The notes below the pieces were generated by a model. It worked only from the letters and a program-made list of their open reading frames with translations. It searched no databases and was not told the DNA's origin. A stretch of 64,000 nucleotides of DNA from Paracoccus thiocyanatus (GTDB taxonomy: Bacteria; Pseudomonadota; Alphaproteobacteria; Rhodobacterales; Rhodobacteraceae): positions 98,313-162,312 of the forward strand of contig NZ_FTMK01000007.1 of NCBI RefSeq assembly GCF_900156255.1, in the 5' to 3' direction. Below, piece by piece: positions 7,574 through 15,851 of this stretch (position 1 is its first letter; every line of letters starts with the position of its first letter). The translations under genes were made by a program, and so were the position numbers.

Positions 7574-7989
7574 AGACCATCGAACAGCTGACGGCCAGCG
7601 AGACGGCCTGGTATTCCTCGAACGATGAAGATGTCTGGACCGGCGGACCCTATGACACCCGCCAGGAGGCTGAAGAAGAGGCCAAGGCCAATTGGCATCG
7701 GCTGATCATGCGGGCCACGAAAACCCCGATCCGTGTGTCGAAGCATTTCGACCAGGGCGGGTTCTTCGAGGCGGCCGAGGAAAGCCTGTATGACCTCTGC
7801 AACGAGGACGGCGATCCGACCCTGGATTTCGATCCGGCGGTCAACCTCGATTTGCAGACCCGCGTCCGGGCCGCGATCGACGAATGGCAGGTCGCCCATC
7901 AGCTTGCGCCGACGCCCTGGCGGTTCAGCGGCGGCGATGAGCCCGAAATCGCAGCCTGGGCGAAAGCCGAGGAAGGCGGTGACGCATGA
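7570..7989 (+). CDS. Hypothetical acidic protein of the element
   Basis: A 139-residue acidic protein (many D/E, tryptophan-rich N-terminal third) with no recognised fold. It overlaps the methyltransferase gene and the following gene by four bases each (ATGA), so it is translated as part of the same operon. Acidic small proteins beside DNA-modifying enzymes can be DNA mimics or inhibitors; this is a guess from composition alone. Confidence 0.6.
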   Translation: MKTIEQLTASETAWYSSNDEDVWTGGPYDTRQEAEEEAKANWHRLIMRATKTPIRVSKHFDQGGFFEAAEESLYDLCNEDGDPTLDFDPAVNLDLQTRVRAAIDEWQVAHQLAPTPWRFSGGDEPEIAAWAKAEEGGDA

Positions 7990-8771
7990 CCGGCGACATC
8001 GTATCCGTCGAGATCGGCCGCAGCACCTGGCAGGGACAGGCCAAGGAGGCGCCGGTCCTCGCCGCCCTGACCCCAGCCCCGCAGGATCCGTGGCCCACTA
8101 AGGGTAATGTCCAAGAGGTCGCGGAGAGCGGCGACGGTTTCTGGCGCCCATGCTCGGGGTGCCACGAATCGAACGAGGGATATCCCACCGGGCCGTATCA
8201 CCCAGTCTTGAAATGCCATGTCGGCCTGGGGTGCAGCGAATGCGGCGGCATCGGTGCGATCTGGGATACAACCGACTATGGCGCCATGGGTGATTGGCTG
8301 GCAAAGGAACTGGTCAATGAGGTCGATCAGCAGCCGGCGCAAGAGGCGGTGCCGGTGGATCTGTCGCACGGATGGCTGATCCATAAGGCCGGTCGCGGCT
8401 GGTTTCTTCCGAAAGCGAAGGGATACACCGGCTGCATCGCCGAGGCGGGACGCTACTCGCGCGAGGATGCGCTGTCCTACTCGCACCCCAACGACTGGGA
8501 CGGTCCCCGCGACAATATCACCATCAAGCACGAAAGCGAGATCGCCCACCCGCCTCAGCCCAGCGAGACGGGCGCGGAGCCTCGCGTCATCTGCTTGCCG
8601 TATCCCATGGACGGTTACGGGGTCTGCGTCGGCGGTCGCTATGACGGATGGCTAATGTGGCAACACCCCGACGGACAATGGCTGAGTAAGAGCAAGCTGG
8701 ACGCGGATGATCCGGCCAAGGGGCTGCATGCCGCCCTGCGCGCCCTGAAAGGACGGTCACATAATGGCTGA
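7986..8771 (+). CDS. Hypothetical protein with a cysteine-rich segment
   Basis: A 261-residue protein. A zinc-ribbon-like or DnaJ-like cysteine cluster lies at about residues 56-87 (CSGCHES, later CHVGLGCSECGG), the kind of CxxC spacing that binds zinc. The remainder is aromatic- and glycine-rich (for example GYGVCVGGRYDGW near residue 210) with no recognised domain. It overlaps both neighbours (4 and 8 bases). Metal binding is plausible; function is unknown. Confidence 0.55.
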   Translation: MTGDIVSVEIGRSTWQGQAKEAPVLAALTPAPQDPWPTKGNVQEVAESGDGFWRPCSGCHESNEGYPTGPYHPVLKCHVGLGCSECGGIGAIWDTTDYGAMGDWLAKELVNEVDQQPAQEAVPVDLSHGWLIHKAGRGWFLPKAKGYTGCIAEAGRYSREDALSYSHPNDWDGPRDNITIKHESEIAHPPQPSETGAEPRVICLPYPMDGYGVCVGGRYDGWLMWQHPDGQWLSKSKLDADDPAKGLHAALRALKGRSHNG

Positions 8772-9021
8772 CCCGATCTCGGCGCAATACCGCGCCCGCA
8801 TGAACACGCTCGCCAAGAAGATCGACCGGGAACTGAACGGGACCAGAAAACCGAGGCGACTGGGCTTCATCCTCCTGACCGCGGAGTTCGGCAAGATCGA
8901 CGGCGGCAAGGTCAACTATATCAGCAACGGCCAGCGCGAGGACATGATCGCCATGCTCCGCGAATACCTCGCGCGGGTCGAGGGTCGCTATGCCGAGCCG
9001 CCGGAAGGGAGTGTCCAATGA
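8764..9021 (+). CDS. Small hypothetical protein of the element
   Basis: An 85-residue basic-to-acidic helical protein (MADPISAQYRARMNTLAKKI). It overlaps the upstream gene by 8 bases and the downstream gene by 4. No domain recognised. Confidence 0.55.
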   Translation: MADPISAQYRARMNTLAKKIDRELNGTRKPRRLGFILLTAEFGKIDGGKVNYISNGQREDMIAMLREYLARVEGRYAEPPEGSVQ

Positions 9022-9203
9022 CCGACCGCTGGATCAAGCAGCCCGGCCCCGGCCAGTTTCGCGGCGAGGGCGAATGGGTGGAATACCTCGGCACCGACGA
9101 CGAATGGGAATGGCTGCGCGGCACGGGGTTTCTGCCGACCGCGGAGGGAGAGAAGCCGAACGACCAGCACACTGCGATTGAGGAAGAGGGGAGGATGGCG
9201 TGA
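9018..9203 (+). CDS. Small tryptophan-rich hypothetical protein
   Basis: A 61-residue acidic protein with five tryptophans in its first 35 residues. It starts in an ATGA overlap with the previous gene and ends in a TGATG overlap with the excisionase-like gene, so it is coupled to the integration module. No known family. Confidence 0.5.
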   Translation: MTDRWIKQPGPGQFRGEGEWVEYLGTDDEWEWLRGTGFLPTAEGEKPNDQHTAIEEEGRMA

Positions 9204-9433
9204 TGGCGAGACACGAGCCAAGCTTCGCGCCGCGTTTGCTACCTGCCCCGGAGGCCGCGCATTACCTCGGAATCAGCGAGACGACACTACGCGGCCTCGG
9301 CCTGCCCCGGCGGATGCTCGGTGGAAAGCGACTTTACGACCGCATGACTCTTGACGAATACGCATCCGGCCTGCCTGTTGATGGCGAAACCGGGAATGAG
9401 GCGTCGGAATGCGACAAGGCATTTGGGCTGTGA
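9203..9433 (+). CDS. Excisionase-like HTH protein
   Basis: A 76-residue protein with a short winged-helix/MerR-like DNA-binding region (EAAHYLGISETTLRGL, then a LPRRMLGGKRLYD wing), the form seen in AlpA/Xis-type excision factors. It sits directly upstream of the integrase and overlaps its likely start. Expected role: bending att DNA and directing the integrase towards excision. The start at 9203 (ATG) is preferred over the GTG three bases earlier because it forms a TGATG coupling with the preceding stop. Confidence 0.65.
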   Translation: MARHEPSFAPRLLPAPEAAHYLGISETTLRGLGLPRRMLGGKRLYDRMTLDEYASGLPVDGETGNEASECDKAFGL

Positions 9434-10509
9434 AGCTGAAGGGCATCAGGCGCCAAAAGCGCGGCGACAAGGTGGTCCGCTACCATCGGGCCACCGGCAT
9501 ACGCCTGCCCGACGACATCCCCGAAACGCACCCGGACTTCGTCGCCGCTTGGGCGCGCTGCGAGGCCGGGCAAGGACAATCGGCCGCACCAAAGGCGCCA
9601 GCGCCGACGGGGTCGCTGGCGGCTGCCTGCATCGCATTCAGAGGCTCGCCATCGTTCAAGCAGCAATCGCCGGTCTATCGCGACATCCTGACTCGCAACA
9701 TCGAGGCAATCCGCGGCGAATATGGTCATGTCGCGATAAAGGCGATCAAGGCCAAACACATCAGCGCCGATCTGGCCAAACTTGCGGGCACCAGGCCGCT
9801 ATCGCGGCTCAAGACGTGGCGCAAGGTCATGGATCACGCGCGCCGCACCGGATTGATCGAGGAAGATCCCAGCCTGACCGTGAAAGCCCCGAAGGTGAAG
9901 CTGAAGGGCCATGAAGTCTGGACCGAAGGTGACATAGAAGCGTTCCGGGCAAAATGGAAAACCGGAACCGTGCAGCGTGCCTGTTTCGAACTGCTGCTGT
10001 GGACGGCGGCGCGGACGGTGGACGCCGTGCGGATCGGGCCGCAGCACGTTGGTAAAGATGGCGTCCTGTCGTTCCGGCAGTCCAAGACTGGAGGGATGGC
10101 CTATGTCCCATGGACCGCGCCCCTGCCCATCTGGGGCGTCGGATGGGCGGAGGAGCGGCGGGAAATGGCGCAGGCGCTGCGGTGTCTATCCGGCGGGCTG
10201 ACCTTCCTCCAGGCACGCGGCGCGCGGCCGAGATCGGAGAAGGGGCTTAGCAATCTCATCAGCGCCGCGGCGCGCGAGGCGAAGCTCGAAGGCCGCACCG
10301 CACATGGCCTTCGCAAGGCGCGCTTGACCCGGATAGCGGAGGCAGGCGGGTCGGCGCACGCCATCAAGTCATGGGGCGGCCACAAGACCCTGGCCGAGGC
10401 GGCACATTACACCGAGTCCGCCGATGCAAAGCGGTTGGTCACCGGCACGGAACAGGAACAGAACATTGTATCACCTTCCGAACGCGATACAAAAACCGCA
10501 AATAAATGA
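9409..10509 (+). CDS. Tyrosine recombinase (integrase) of the element
   Basis: A 366-residue phage-type integrase. The catalytic set is visible: R202 (in TAARTVDA), K226, H299 and R302 (HGLRKARL), H325 (GGHKTLAEAA) and the nucleophile Y334 (HYTESAD). An N-terminal arm-binding region and a core-binding region (about 65-155) precede the catalytic domain. It would cut and rejoin attP/attB to integrate or excise the element. The gene ends 27 bases before the 3' end of tRNA-Ser, the usual position for integrases that use a tRNA as attB. An alternative start is GTG at 9430, which would overlap the excisionase stop by four bases. Confidence 0.92.
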   Translation: MRQGIWAVKLKGIRRQKRGDKVVRYHRATGIRLPDDIPETHPDFVAAWARCEAGQGQSAAPKAPAPTGSLAAACIAFRGSPSFKQQSPVYRDILTRNIEAIRGEYGHVAIKAIKAKHISADLAKLAGTRPLSRLKTWRKVMDHARRTGLIEEDPSLTVKAPKVKLKGHEVWTEGDIEAFRAKWKTGTVQRACFELLLWTAARTVDAVRIGPQHVGKDGVLSFRQSKTGGMAYVPWTAPLPIWGVGWAEERREMAQALRCLSGGLTFLQARGARPRSEKGLSNLISAAAREAKLEGRTAHGLRKARLTRIAEAGGSAHAIKSWGGHKTLAEAAHYTESADAKRLVTGTEQEQNIVSPSERDTKTANK

Positions 10510-10560
10510 GTGAAATCAATCTTGTTTTGGGGCGATGGCGGACGGTGAGGGATTCGAACC
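10510..10560. other. Probable right attachment site of the element
   Basis: The 3' portion of tRNA-Ser (CCA end at 10536-10538, T-arm side to about 10560) faces the integrase gene. Elements that recombine into tRNA genes leave a direct repeat of the tRNA 3' end at the far boundary, which here must lie left of the window. The exact core cannot be set without that second copy. Confidence 0.5.
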
Positions 10561-10625
10561 CTCGAGACGGTTCCCCGCCTACACACTTTCCAGGCGTGCG
10601 CCTTCGACCACTCGGCCAACCGTCC
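10536..10625 (-). tRNA. tRNA-Ser (anticodon GGA)
   Basis: A 90-nucleotide class II tRNA on the minus strand. The acceptor stem GGACGGT pairs with ACCGTCC, CCA is encoded, the D-arm reads GGCCGAGTGG, a long variable arm is present and the T-loop has GGTTCGAATCC. The loop in CCTGGAAAG gives anticodon GGA. It is intact and marks the boundary between the element and the core chromosome. Confidence 0.95.
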
Positions 10626-10675
10626 GTGGCGGATCGTCTAGCGCGGCGGCGCGGATTGCGCAAGCCGCAGATGCC

Positions 10676-11260
10676 TCATAGCTTCGAAATCCGCTTCTGC
10701 AACTCGGCAAGCTGGCGGCGGATCTCGGCCATGTCCTCGGGGGCGGAATCCTTGGGCCCGCCGGGCGCGGTCGCATCTTCCGCCGCGTCCTGGTCGGGGC
10801 CGCTGCTGCCGGCGCCCCAGCCCGATGCCATCGCCCTAAGGAAAAGCTGCTGCTGGCGCTGGAGCGCCTCGAAACCCGGCATCGAGGACATCGGGTTCGG
10901 GAACGTCGACAGATTCTCCATCATCTTGGACTGGCCGTCGCGCAGCATCTCGAAACTGGCGGCCAGGAATTGCGGCACGACGGATTGCGCCTGGGTCGTA
11001 TAGCTGCGCACCAGGTCGATCAGCACCTCGATCGGCAACACGCTTTCGCCCCGGCCCTCGTGCTCGGCGATGATCTGCAACAGATATTGCCGGGTCAGGT
11101 CGTCGCCGCTTTTCAGGTCGACGATGCGCACCTGCCGCCCGGCCCGGATGAACCCCGCGATATCGTCCAGCGTGACGTAATCGCTCGTCTCGGTATTATA
11201 GAGGCGGCGGCTCGCGTAACGCTTGATCAGAAGCGGGGTCGTGTTCTCGGCCTCGGCCAT
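10676..11260 (-). CDS. phaR: Polyhydroxyalkanoate synthesis repressor PhaR
   Basis: A 194-residue protein with the PhaR DNA-binding/accumulation-regulator N-terminal domain (IKRYASRRLYNTETSDYVTL, residues about 12-32) followed by the second conserved block (QYLLQIIAEHE to about residue 130) and a variable C-terminus. In P. denitrificans PhaR represses phaP and itself and is released when it binds nascent PHB. Matching CTGC-N3-GCAG sites lie upstream of phaP at 11947-11987. A GGAGGAG sequence precedes the ATG. It lies downstream of phaP in the same direction but after a terminator-like hairpin, so it probably has its own promoter. Confidence 0.95.
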   Translation of the reverse strand: MAEAENTTPLLIKRYASRRLYNTETSDYVTLDDIAGFIRAGRQVRIVDLKSGDDLTRQYLLQIIAEHEGRGESVLPIEVLIDLVRSYTTQAQSVVPQFLAASFEMLRDGQSKMMENLSTFPNPMSSMPGFEALQRQQQLFLRAMASGWGAGSSGPDQDAAEDATAPGGPKDSAPEDMAEIRRQLAELQKRISKL

Positions 11261-11358
11261 GGCTCCTCCGGTGCATTTGCAGCATGATGGGAAATGGCCC
11301 GCGGAAATGCAAAGAAAATCGCCATCCTGCGCGCGTCCCGGCCGCCCCCCGGCATGAG
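11261..11358 (-). promoter_or_regulatory. phaR upstream region with TGC-rich repeats
   Basis: Just upstream of phaR are TGCATTTGCAGCA (about 11272-11284) and, 33 bases on, ATGCAAAG, giving a TTTGCA...TGCAAA inverted repeat. These TGC-rich words resemble the PhaR operator half sites and could serve autoregulation. The match is weaker than upstream of phaP. Confidence 0.3.
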
Positions 11359-11382
11359 AAAAGGAGCAGCGAACTGCCCCTT
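11359..11382 (-). terminator. Terminator downstream of phaP
   Basis: On the minus strand AAGGGGCAG and CTGCTCCTT form a nine-base stem with one mismatch around a TTCG tetraloop, followed by TTCT. It lies 26 bases after the phaP stop. Confidence 0.6.
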
Positions 11383-11407
11383 GTCCCGAACATCCCGGAA
11401 ACCGGGA

Positions 11408-11881
11408 TCAGAGCTTGGCGGAGGTGCCGGCCGAGGACGCCGCGGCAGCGGCCTTCTTGACCGCGGCCTGGGTTTCGCGGGTCGCGTTTTCGGCGGCCTG
11501 CTGAGCGTCGGACGCCAGATCCTTGCCGGCGGTCAGCATCAGGTCGACGGTGTCCATCTGGACCTTCTTGGCCACTTCGGCAAAGGCGGCCATATGCTCG
11601 GCAGCCATTTCCGCGGCGGCCGAGGCGAAATCGCCCAGCGCCTTGGCATATTCGGCCGGCTCTTCCTTGGTCGCGGTCAGCTCGCCCATGCGGGCAATGG
11701 TGTCCTTGGCCCATCGGGCGGAAATCTCGGTCGAACGCTCGGCGGCGGCCAGGGCGACCTGGGCCATCCGCTCGCCCAGGGCGGTCTGGGATTTGAAGGC
11801 GTCCTGGAACGACGAAGTGTCGACCGGGAATTTCGCCATCACGTCTTGCAGGGTCTTGGTGAAGTCAGGGGTCTTGGCCAT
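11408..11881 (-). CDS. phaP: Phasin (PHA granule-associated protein)
   Basis: A 157-residue, alanine-rich amphipathic helical protein of the phasin_2 type, with heptad-like repeats (SAAAEMAAEHMAAFAEVAKK) and a lysine/alanine tail. Phasins coat PHA granules and control their number and size. The start MAKTPDF is chosen for its AAGGAGAG Shine-Dalgarno sequence; the longer frame runs through the promoter. The gene lies between phaC and phaR and is preceded by a promoter with two PhaR-type sites, so derepression when PHB is being made is expected. Confidence 0.9.
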   Translation of the reverse strand: MAKTPDFTKTLQDVMAKFPVDTSSFQDAFKSQTALGERMAQVALAAAERSTEISARWAKDTIARMGELTATKEEPAEYAKALGDFASAAAEMAAEHMAAFAEVAKKVQMDTVDLMLTAGKDLASDAQQAAENATRETQAAVKKAAAAASSAGTSAKL

Positions 11882-11936
11882 GTGCTCTCTCCTTGAATGG
11901 TGCGAAGTCCGGCACCGGGTGAACTGTCCTGTCCCC

Positions 11937-11987
11937 CATATACTTTCTGCACCGCAGCATTGCAAGATTTTCTTCGCTGCGGTGCAG
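11937..11987 (-). promoter_or_regulatory. phaP promoter with two PhaR operator sites
   Basis: On the minus strand: -35 TTGCAA (11965-11960), 17-base spacer, -10 TATATG (11942-11937). One CTGC-N3-GCAG site fills the spacer (11947-11957) and a second lies just upstream (11977-11987). Both match the motif reported for PhaR of P. denitrificans exactly, and the pair also forms a large inverted repeat. PhaR bound in the spacer would block RNA polymerase directly. Confidence 0.8.
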
Positions 11988-11995
11988 AAAAAACC

Positions 11996-14365
11996 TTAAG
12001 CCCGCTCGTGGACATAGGCGCCGGGCGCGGGACCCAGGCCGGTGCCGGGATCGCGGGCCGCAACCATGGCGCCGGCCCGGCCGGCCAGCCATTCGCCCCA
12101 GCGGGCCCACCAGCTTCCCTGGTGATGGCGGGCCTGGTCGCGCCAGTGCTGCTCATCCGTGCCAAAGCCGGCATCCGAAACGTAATGCCCGTATTTCTTC
12201 TTGCTTGGCGGGTTGACGATGCCGGCGATATGACCCGATTCGGACAGGATGAAGGTCTTGTCCCGCGCGCCCATCTGCGCGATGCCGCGCCAACTGTCCT
12301 TCCAGGGCGCGATATGGTCGGTCTCGCAGGCGATGGCGCATAGCGGCACGGTCACGTCGCGGATATGCAGCCGGTGGCCCAGCAGGTCGAACCCTTCGCG
12401 CACGAAGCGGTTCTGCTGGCAAAGCCCGCGCAGATATTCCACCGCCATGCGTCCGGGCAGGTTGGTGCCGTCGCCGTTCCAGTAAAGCAGGTCGAAGGCC
12501 GGCGGCGTCTCGCCCAGCATATAGCTGCGGATCGCCGGCCCCCAGACCAGGTCGTTGGCGCGCAGGAAGCTGAAGGTGCGCGTCATCAGTTGCGCGCCCA
12601 GCACGCCGGTGCGCGCCGCCTCTTCCTCGATCCCCGAGACGAAATCGTCTTGCAGATAGGCGGTGAACTCTCCCTGGTCCGAGAAATCGGTCAGGGTGGT
12701 GAAGAACGTGGCCGAGTTCACCCGCTCGTCTCCGCGCTGCTTGAGCAGCGACAGGGTCAAGGCCAGGGTAGTGCCGGCGATGCAATAGCCGACCACGTTC
12801 AGCCGGGGCTGGTCGGACAGGTCCAGCACCCTGTCCATGATCTCAAGATAGGCCGAGACGTAATCGTCCATGCCGGTATCGCCATAGCTGGGATCGGGGT
12901 TCTTCCAGGCCACCACGAACAGCGTATGGCCCTGATCGACGATCCACTTGATCAGGCTGTTCTGCGGCTTGAGGTCGAGGATGTAGAACTTGTTGATCCA
13001 GGGCGGAAAGATCACCAGCGGGATTTCATGCACCTGTCCGGTGGTGGGCTTGTACTGGATCAGTTCGTAAAGCCGGGTGCGCGCGACGACGGTGCCTTCG
13101 GTGGTGCCGATATTCTCGCCCACGCGAAAGGCGCTGCGGTCGGCCAGCGAAACGATCAGTTCGCCATTGTTCTGTTCGACGTCCCGCACCAGGTTTTCCA
13201 GGCCGCGGACCAGGCTTTCCCCTTCGGTCTCCAGCGCCTTTTCCAGCGCATCGGGATTGGTGGCCAGGAAATTCGTCGGCGCCATCATGTCGATCATCTG
13301 CCGGGTGAACCATTCGATCCGGCGCCGGTCGGTCATCTCGGGCAGGTCCAGCGCGCCTGCCGCCTCTTGCAGGGCCTGGGCATTGATCTGGTATTGCCGC
13401 CGGATGAAGCTGAAAAACGGATGCGCCTCCCATAGGGGGTTGGAAAAGCGCCGGTCCTTGGGCTCTTCGGCAGGCGGCGGCGGCGCGGGGGTGCCGCGGG
13501 CCAGCGCCGCCTGGGCCTCGGCAAAGTGGCGCAGGGTCTGGCCCCAATAGCTGACCTGCTGGCCGATCACGCGTTCGGGCTGCTGGGCCAGAAGCCGAAG
13601 CCATGCCCCGGCGGCACTGGCGAAAAAGTCGGGGCCGGGCATTTCGACGCCGGGATTGGGCGCGCGGCGCTGCGCCAGGGCGGCGACCAGGCGTTGGGTC
13701 AGCGATTCGATGCGCTCGATATTCCGGGCCAGTTGTTCGGGCAAGCGGCTGCCGGCCCCAAAGGCGGCCTCGGCAAAGGCGGATGCGGCCTGGCCGGGAA
13801 CAGGGGTTTCGGCCTTCTCGGGGCCTGCGTCCAGGGACGGGGCGGCAGCCGGGCGCGCGACACTGCCGGCGGCGCGCAGGGCATCATCGACAGCGGCCAG
13901 CGCATCCGGTTCGGCCTGGGTCTTTGCCGCGCTTTTGGCGGCCGGCTTGCGGCGGGTGCCGGTGCGCGGATCGCTGCGGCTGGCGGCCCGGACCCGCGAC
14001 GAGGGCTTGCGCGCCCCGGACTTGCCGGGCGCCTGCTTGCCCGACGCGGCTTTGGCTGGGGCGGCAGGCTTGGCGCCGCCTTCCGCCGCGGCCCCAGGGG
14101 CGGCGGCCTGACCGGATCGGGGGGCCGGCCCGGATTTAAGGGGCCCGCCGCCCGCCGAAGGGGACGGGTCCGCGGCCTTGGCCGACGCGGCTGCGGCCTT
14201 TGTCCCGCGTCCGCGCGCCGGCTTTTCCGAATCGCCCGCCACCGGCTGGTCCTTCGCCGATTTCGCGCCGCCCCGCGCGCCGGTCCCTGCCCCGCCCGCC
14301 TTGCGCGGCCTGGGCGCAGGGCCGGCCTTGGGCGCGGTTTGCGGTTTTTCATCCTTGCCGGCCAT
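11996..14365 (-). CDS. phaC: Class I poly(R)-hydroxyalkanoate synthase with long N-terminal extension
   Basis: PhaC polymerises 3-hydroxyacyl-CoA at the PHB granule surface. The lipase-like box GYCIAG places the nucleophile at C528; D683 (ETDHIAPW) and H712 (SGHIAG) complete the catalytic triad. The protein is 789 residues, whereas class I synthases are usually about 560-620; residues 1 to about 190 form a low-complexity Ala/Lys/Pro/Gly tail resembling histone H1, before the normal synthase N-domain. The start at 14365 has GGGAGG eight bases upstream. The gene is divergent from phaZ and runs towards phaP, separated from it by the PhaR operator region. The catalytic domain is secure; the role of the extension is unknown. 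Confidence 0.95.
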   Translation of the reverse strand: MAGKDEKPQTAPKAGPAPRPRKAGGAGTGARGGAKSAKDQPVAGDSEKPARGRGTKAAAASAKAADPSPSAGGGPLKSGPAPRSGQAAAPGAAAEGGAKPAAPAKAASGKQAPGKSGARKPSSRVRAASRSDPRTGTRRKPAAKSAAKTQAEPDALAAVDDALRAAGSVARPAAAPSLDAGPEKAETPVPGQAASAFAEAAFGAGSRLPEQLARNIERIESLTQRLVAALAQRRAPNPGVEMPGPDFFASAAGAWLRLLAQQPERVIGQQVSYWGQTLRHFAEAQAALARGTPAPPPPAEEPKDRRFSNPLWEAHPFFSFIRRQYQINAQALQEAAGALDLPEMTDRRRIEWFTRQMIDMMAPTNFLATNPDALEKALETEGESLVRGLENLVRDVEQNNGELIVSLADRSAFRVGENIGTTEGTVVARTRLYELIQYKPTTGQVHEIPLVIFPPWINKFYILDLKPQNSLIKWIVDQGHTLFVVAWKNPDPSYGDTGMDDYVSAYLEIMDRVLDLSDQPRLNVVGYCIAGTTLALTLSLLKQRGDERVNSATFFTTLTDFSDQGEFTAYLQDDFVSGIEEEAARTGVLGAQLMTRTFSFLRANDLVWGPAIRSYMLGETPPAFDLLYWNGDGTNLPGRMAVEYLRGLCQQNRFVREGFDLLGHRLHIRDVTVPLCAIACETDHIAPWKDSWRGIAQMGARDKTFILSESGHIAGIVNPPSKKKYGHYVSDAGFGTDEQHWRDQARHHQGSWWARWGEWLAGRAGAMVAARDPGTGLGPAPGAYVHERA

Positions 14366-14478
14366 AATTGACAATCCTCCCTGAACCGTAAAAATCATTA
14401 TGCCTAGCACAATACGCAGGTAAAGCCGTGTCCTTCCCGGCAAGGCCGATTCCGGCGGGTTCAAGAAAGAAGGCTGTG

Positions 14479-15822
14479 ATGACGACGTACAAGGGTTTAA
14501 GGGGCATCATCTCCTATGATGCGATGGAGACGATCCGCAACACCAACGAATGGATGGGCGCCAGCGCGCGGGCGCTTGGCTCCTACCCCGCCTTCGCGCT
14601 GCTGCCGAACCCGGTTTTCAAGCTGATGTCCGCCTGGGGCCGCGTGACCGAGCGCAGCTTTGCGCGCATGGTCATCAAGCCCGACTGGGAAATCCCCCCC
14701 GTCGTGTCCGAGGACGGCCAGGACCATGTCGTCTATGTCGAGCCGGTGCTGCGCCGCCCCTTCGGCGACCTGGTGCATTTCCGCGTCGCCCGCCGCGATC
14801 CCGTGGCGCGCAAGGTGCTGCTGGTCGCGCCGATGTCGGGCCATTACGCCACACTCTTGCGCACCACCGTCACCTCGCTGCTGCCCGATTGCGAAGTCTA
14901 TGTCACCGACTGGCACAATGCCCGCGACATCCCGGTGAGCTGCGGCAAGTTCGACATCGAGGACTATACCCAATACCTGGTGGACTTCATCCGCCACCTG
15001 GGCCCCGACACCAATGTGGTCGCGGTCTGCCAGCCCGCGCCGCTGGCCCTGGCCGCGACGGCCATGCTGGCCGAGGAAGATCCCAAGGCCCAGCCCCGCT
15101 CGCTGATCCTGATCGGCGGCCCGATCGACCCCGATGCGGCCGCGACCGAGGTGACGGATTTCGGCAACCGCATGACCATGGGGGAACTCGACTACCTGAT
15201 GATCCAGCAGGTCGGCTTCAAGTATCGCGGCGCCGGGCGCATGGTCTATCCGGGCCTCGCCCAGCTTTCCTCCTTCATCACCATGAATGCCGAGACCCAT
15301 GCCAAGGCCTTCCTGGACAAAATCTTCGCCGAGGCCCGCGGCGAGGCGTCCGAAGGCGACAGGCACAATACCTTCTACGACGAATACCTGGCCGTCATGG
15401 ACATGACCGCCGAATTCTATCTCTCGACGGTCGAGCGCATCTTCAAGGGGCTGGAAATCGCGCAGAACCGCTTTACCGTGAACGGAAAGCCGGTGGACCT
15501 GGGCAAGATCACCCAGACGGCGGTGATGACGGTCGAGGGCGCGAATGACGACATCTCGGCGCCCGGCCAATGCGTCGCGGCGCTGGGGCTTTGCACCGGC
15601 GTGCCCGACAGCCGCAAGACCCAGCACCTGGAACCCGGAGCCGGCCATTACGGCATCTTTGCCGGGAAAAGCTGGCGGCTGAACATCCGCCCGCTGGTGC
15701 TGGACTTCATCGACGACCAGATGCATCCTGCCGGTCCCCGCAAGCGCCGCCGCGGCGGCGCGGCCCCTGTCGATTGCGGCGCGACCACCCTTTCGGAACG
15801 CGATTCCAAGATCGCCGTCTGA
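14479..15822 (+). CDS. phaZ: Intracellular poly(3-hydroxybutyrate) depolymerase
   Basis: A 447-residue cytoplasmic PHB depolymerase of the PhaZ1 type. It has the alpha/beta-hydrolase fold with a cysteine nucleophile in [12 protein letters not shown] (about residue 180) in place of serine, and a late histidine in PGAGHYGIF. It mobilises stored PHB to 3-hydroxybutyrate oligomers. The start MTTYKGLRG is taken for its AGAAGG sequence; an upstream in-frame ATG (14428) lacks one. Divergent from phaC with about 110 bases between starts, so synthesis and degradation genes share one regulatory region. Confidence 0.93.
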   Translation: MTTYKGLRGIISYDAMETIRNTNEWMGASARALGSYPAFALLPNPVFKLMSAWGRVTERSFARMVIKPDWEIPPVVSEDGQDHVVYVEPVLRRPFGDLVHFRVARRDPVARKVLLVAPMSGHYATLLRTTVTSLLPDCEVYVTDWHNARDIPVSCGKFDIEDYTQYLVDFIRHLGPDTNVVAVCQPAPLALAATAMLAEEDPKAQPRSLILIGGPIDPDAAATEVTDFGNRMTMGELDYLMIQQVGFKYRGAGRMVYPGLAQLSSFITMNAETHAKAFLDKIFAEARGEASEGDRHNTFYDEYLAVMDMTAEFYLSTVERIFKGLEIAQNRFTVNGKPVDLGKITQTAVMTVEGANDDISAPGQCVAALGLCTGVPDSRKTQHLEPGAGHYGIFAGKSWRLNIRPLVLDFIDDQMHPAGPRKRRRGGAAPVDCGATTLSERDSKIAV

Positions 15823-15851
15823 CCTCGCAGCGCCGCCGCCCGCGCAGCCCC

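Noticed and set aside
11947..11987. The large inverted repeat after phaC as a terminator
   Set aside because: Neither side is followed by a T tract. The arms are exact PhaR sites within the phaP promoter, so an operator explains them better.
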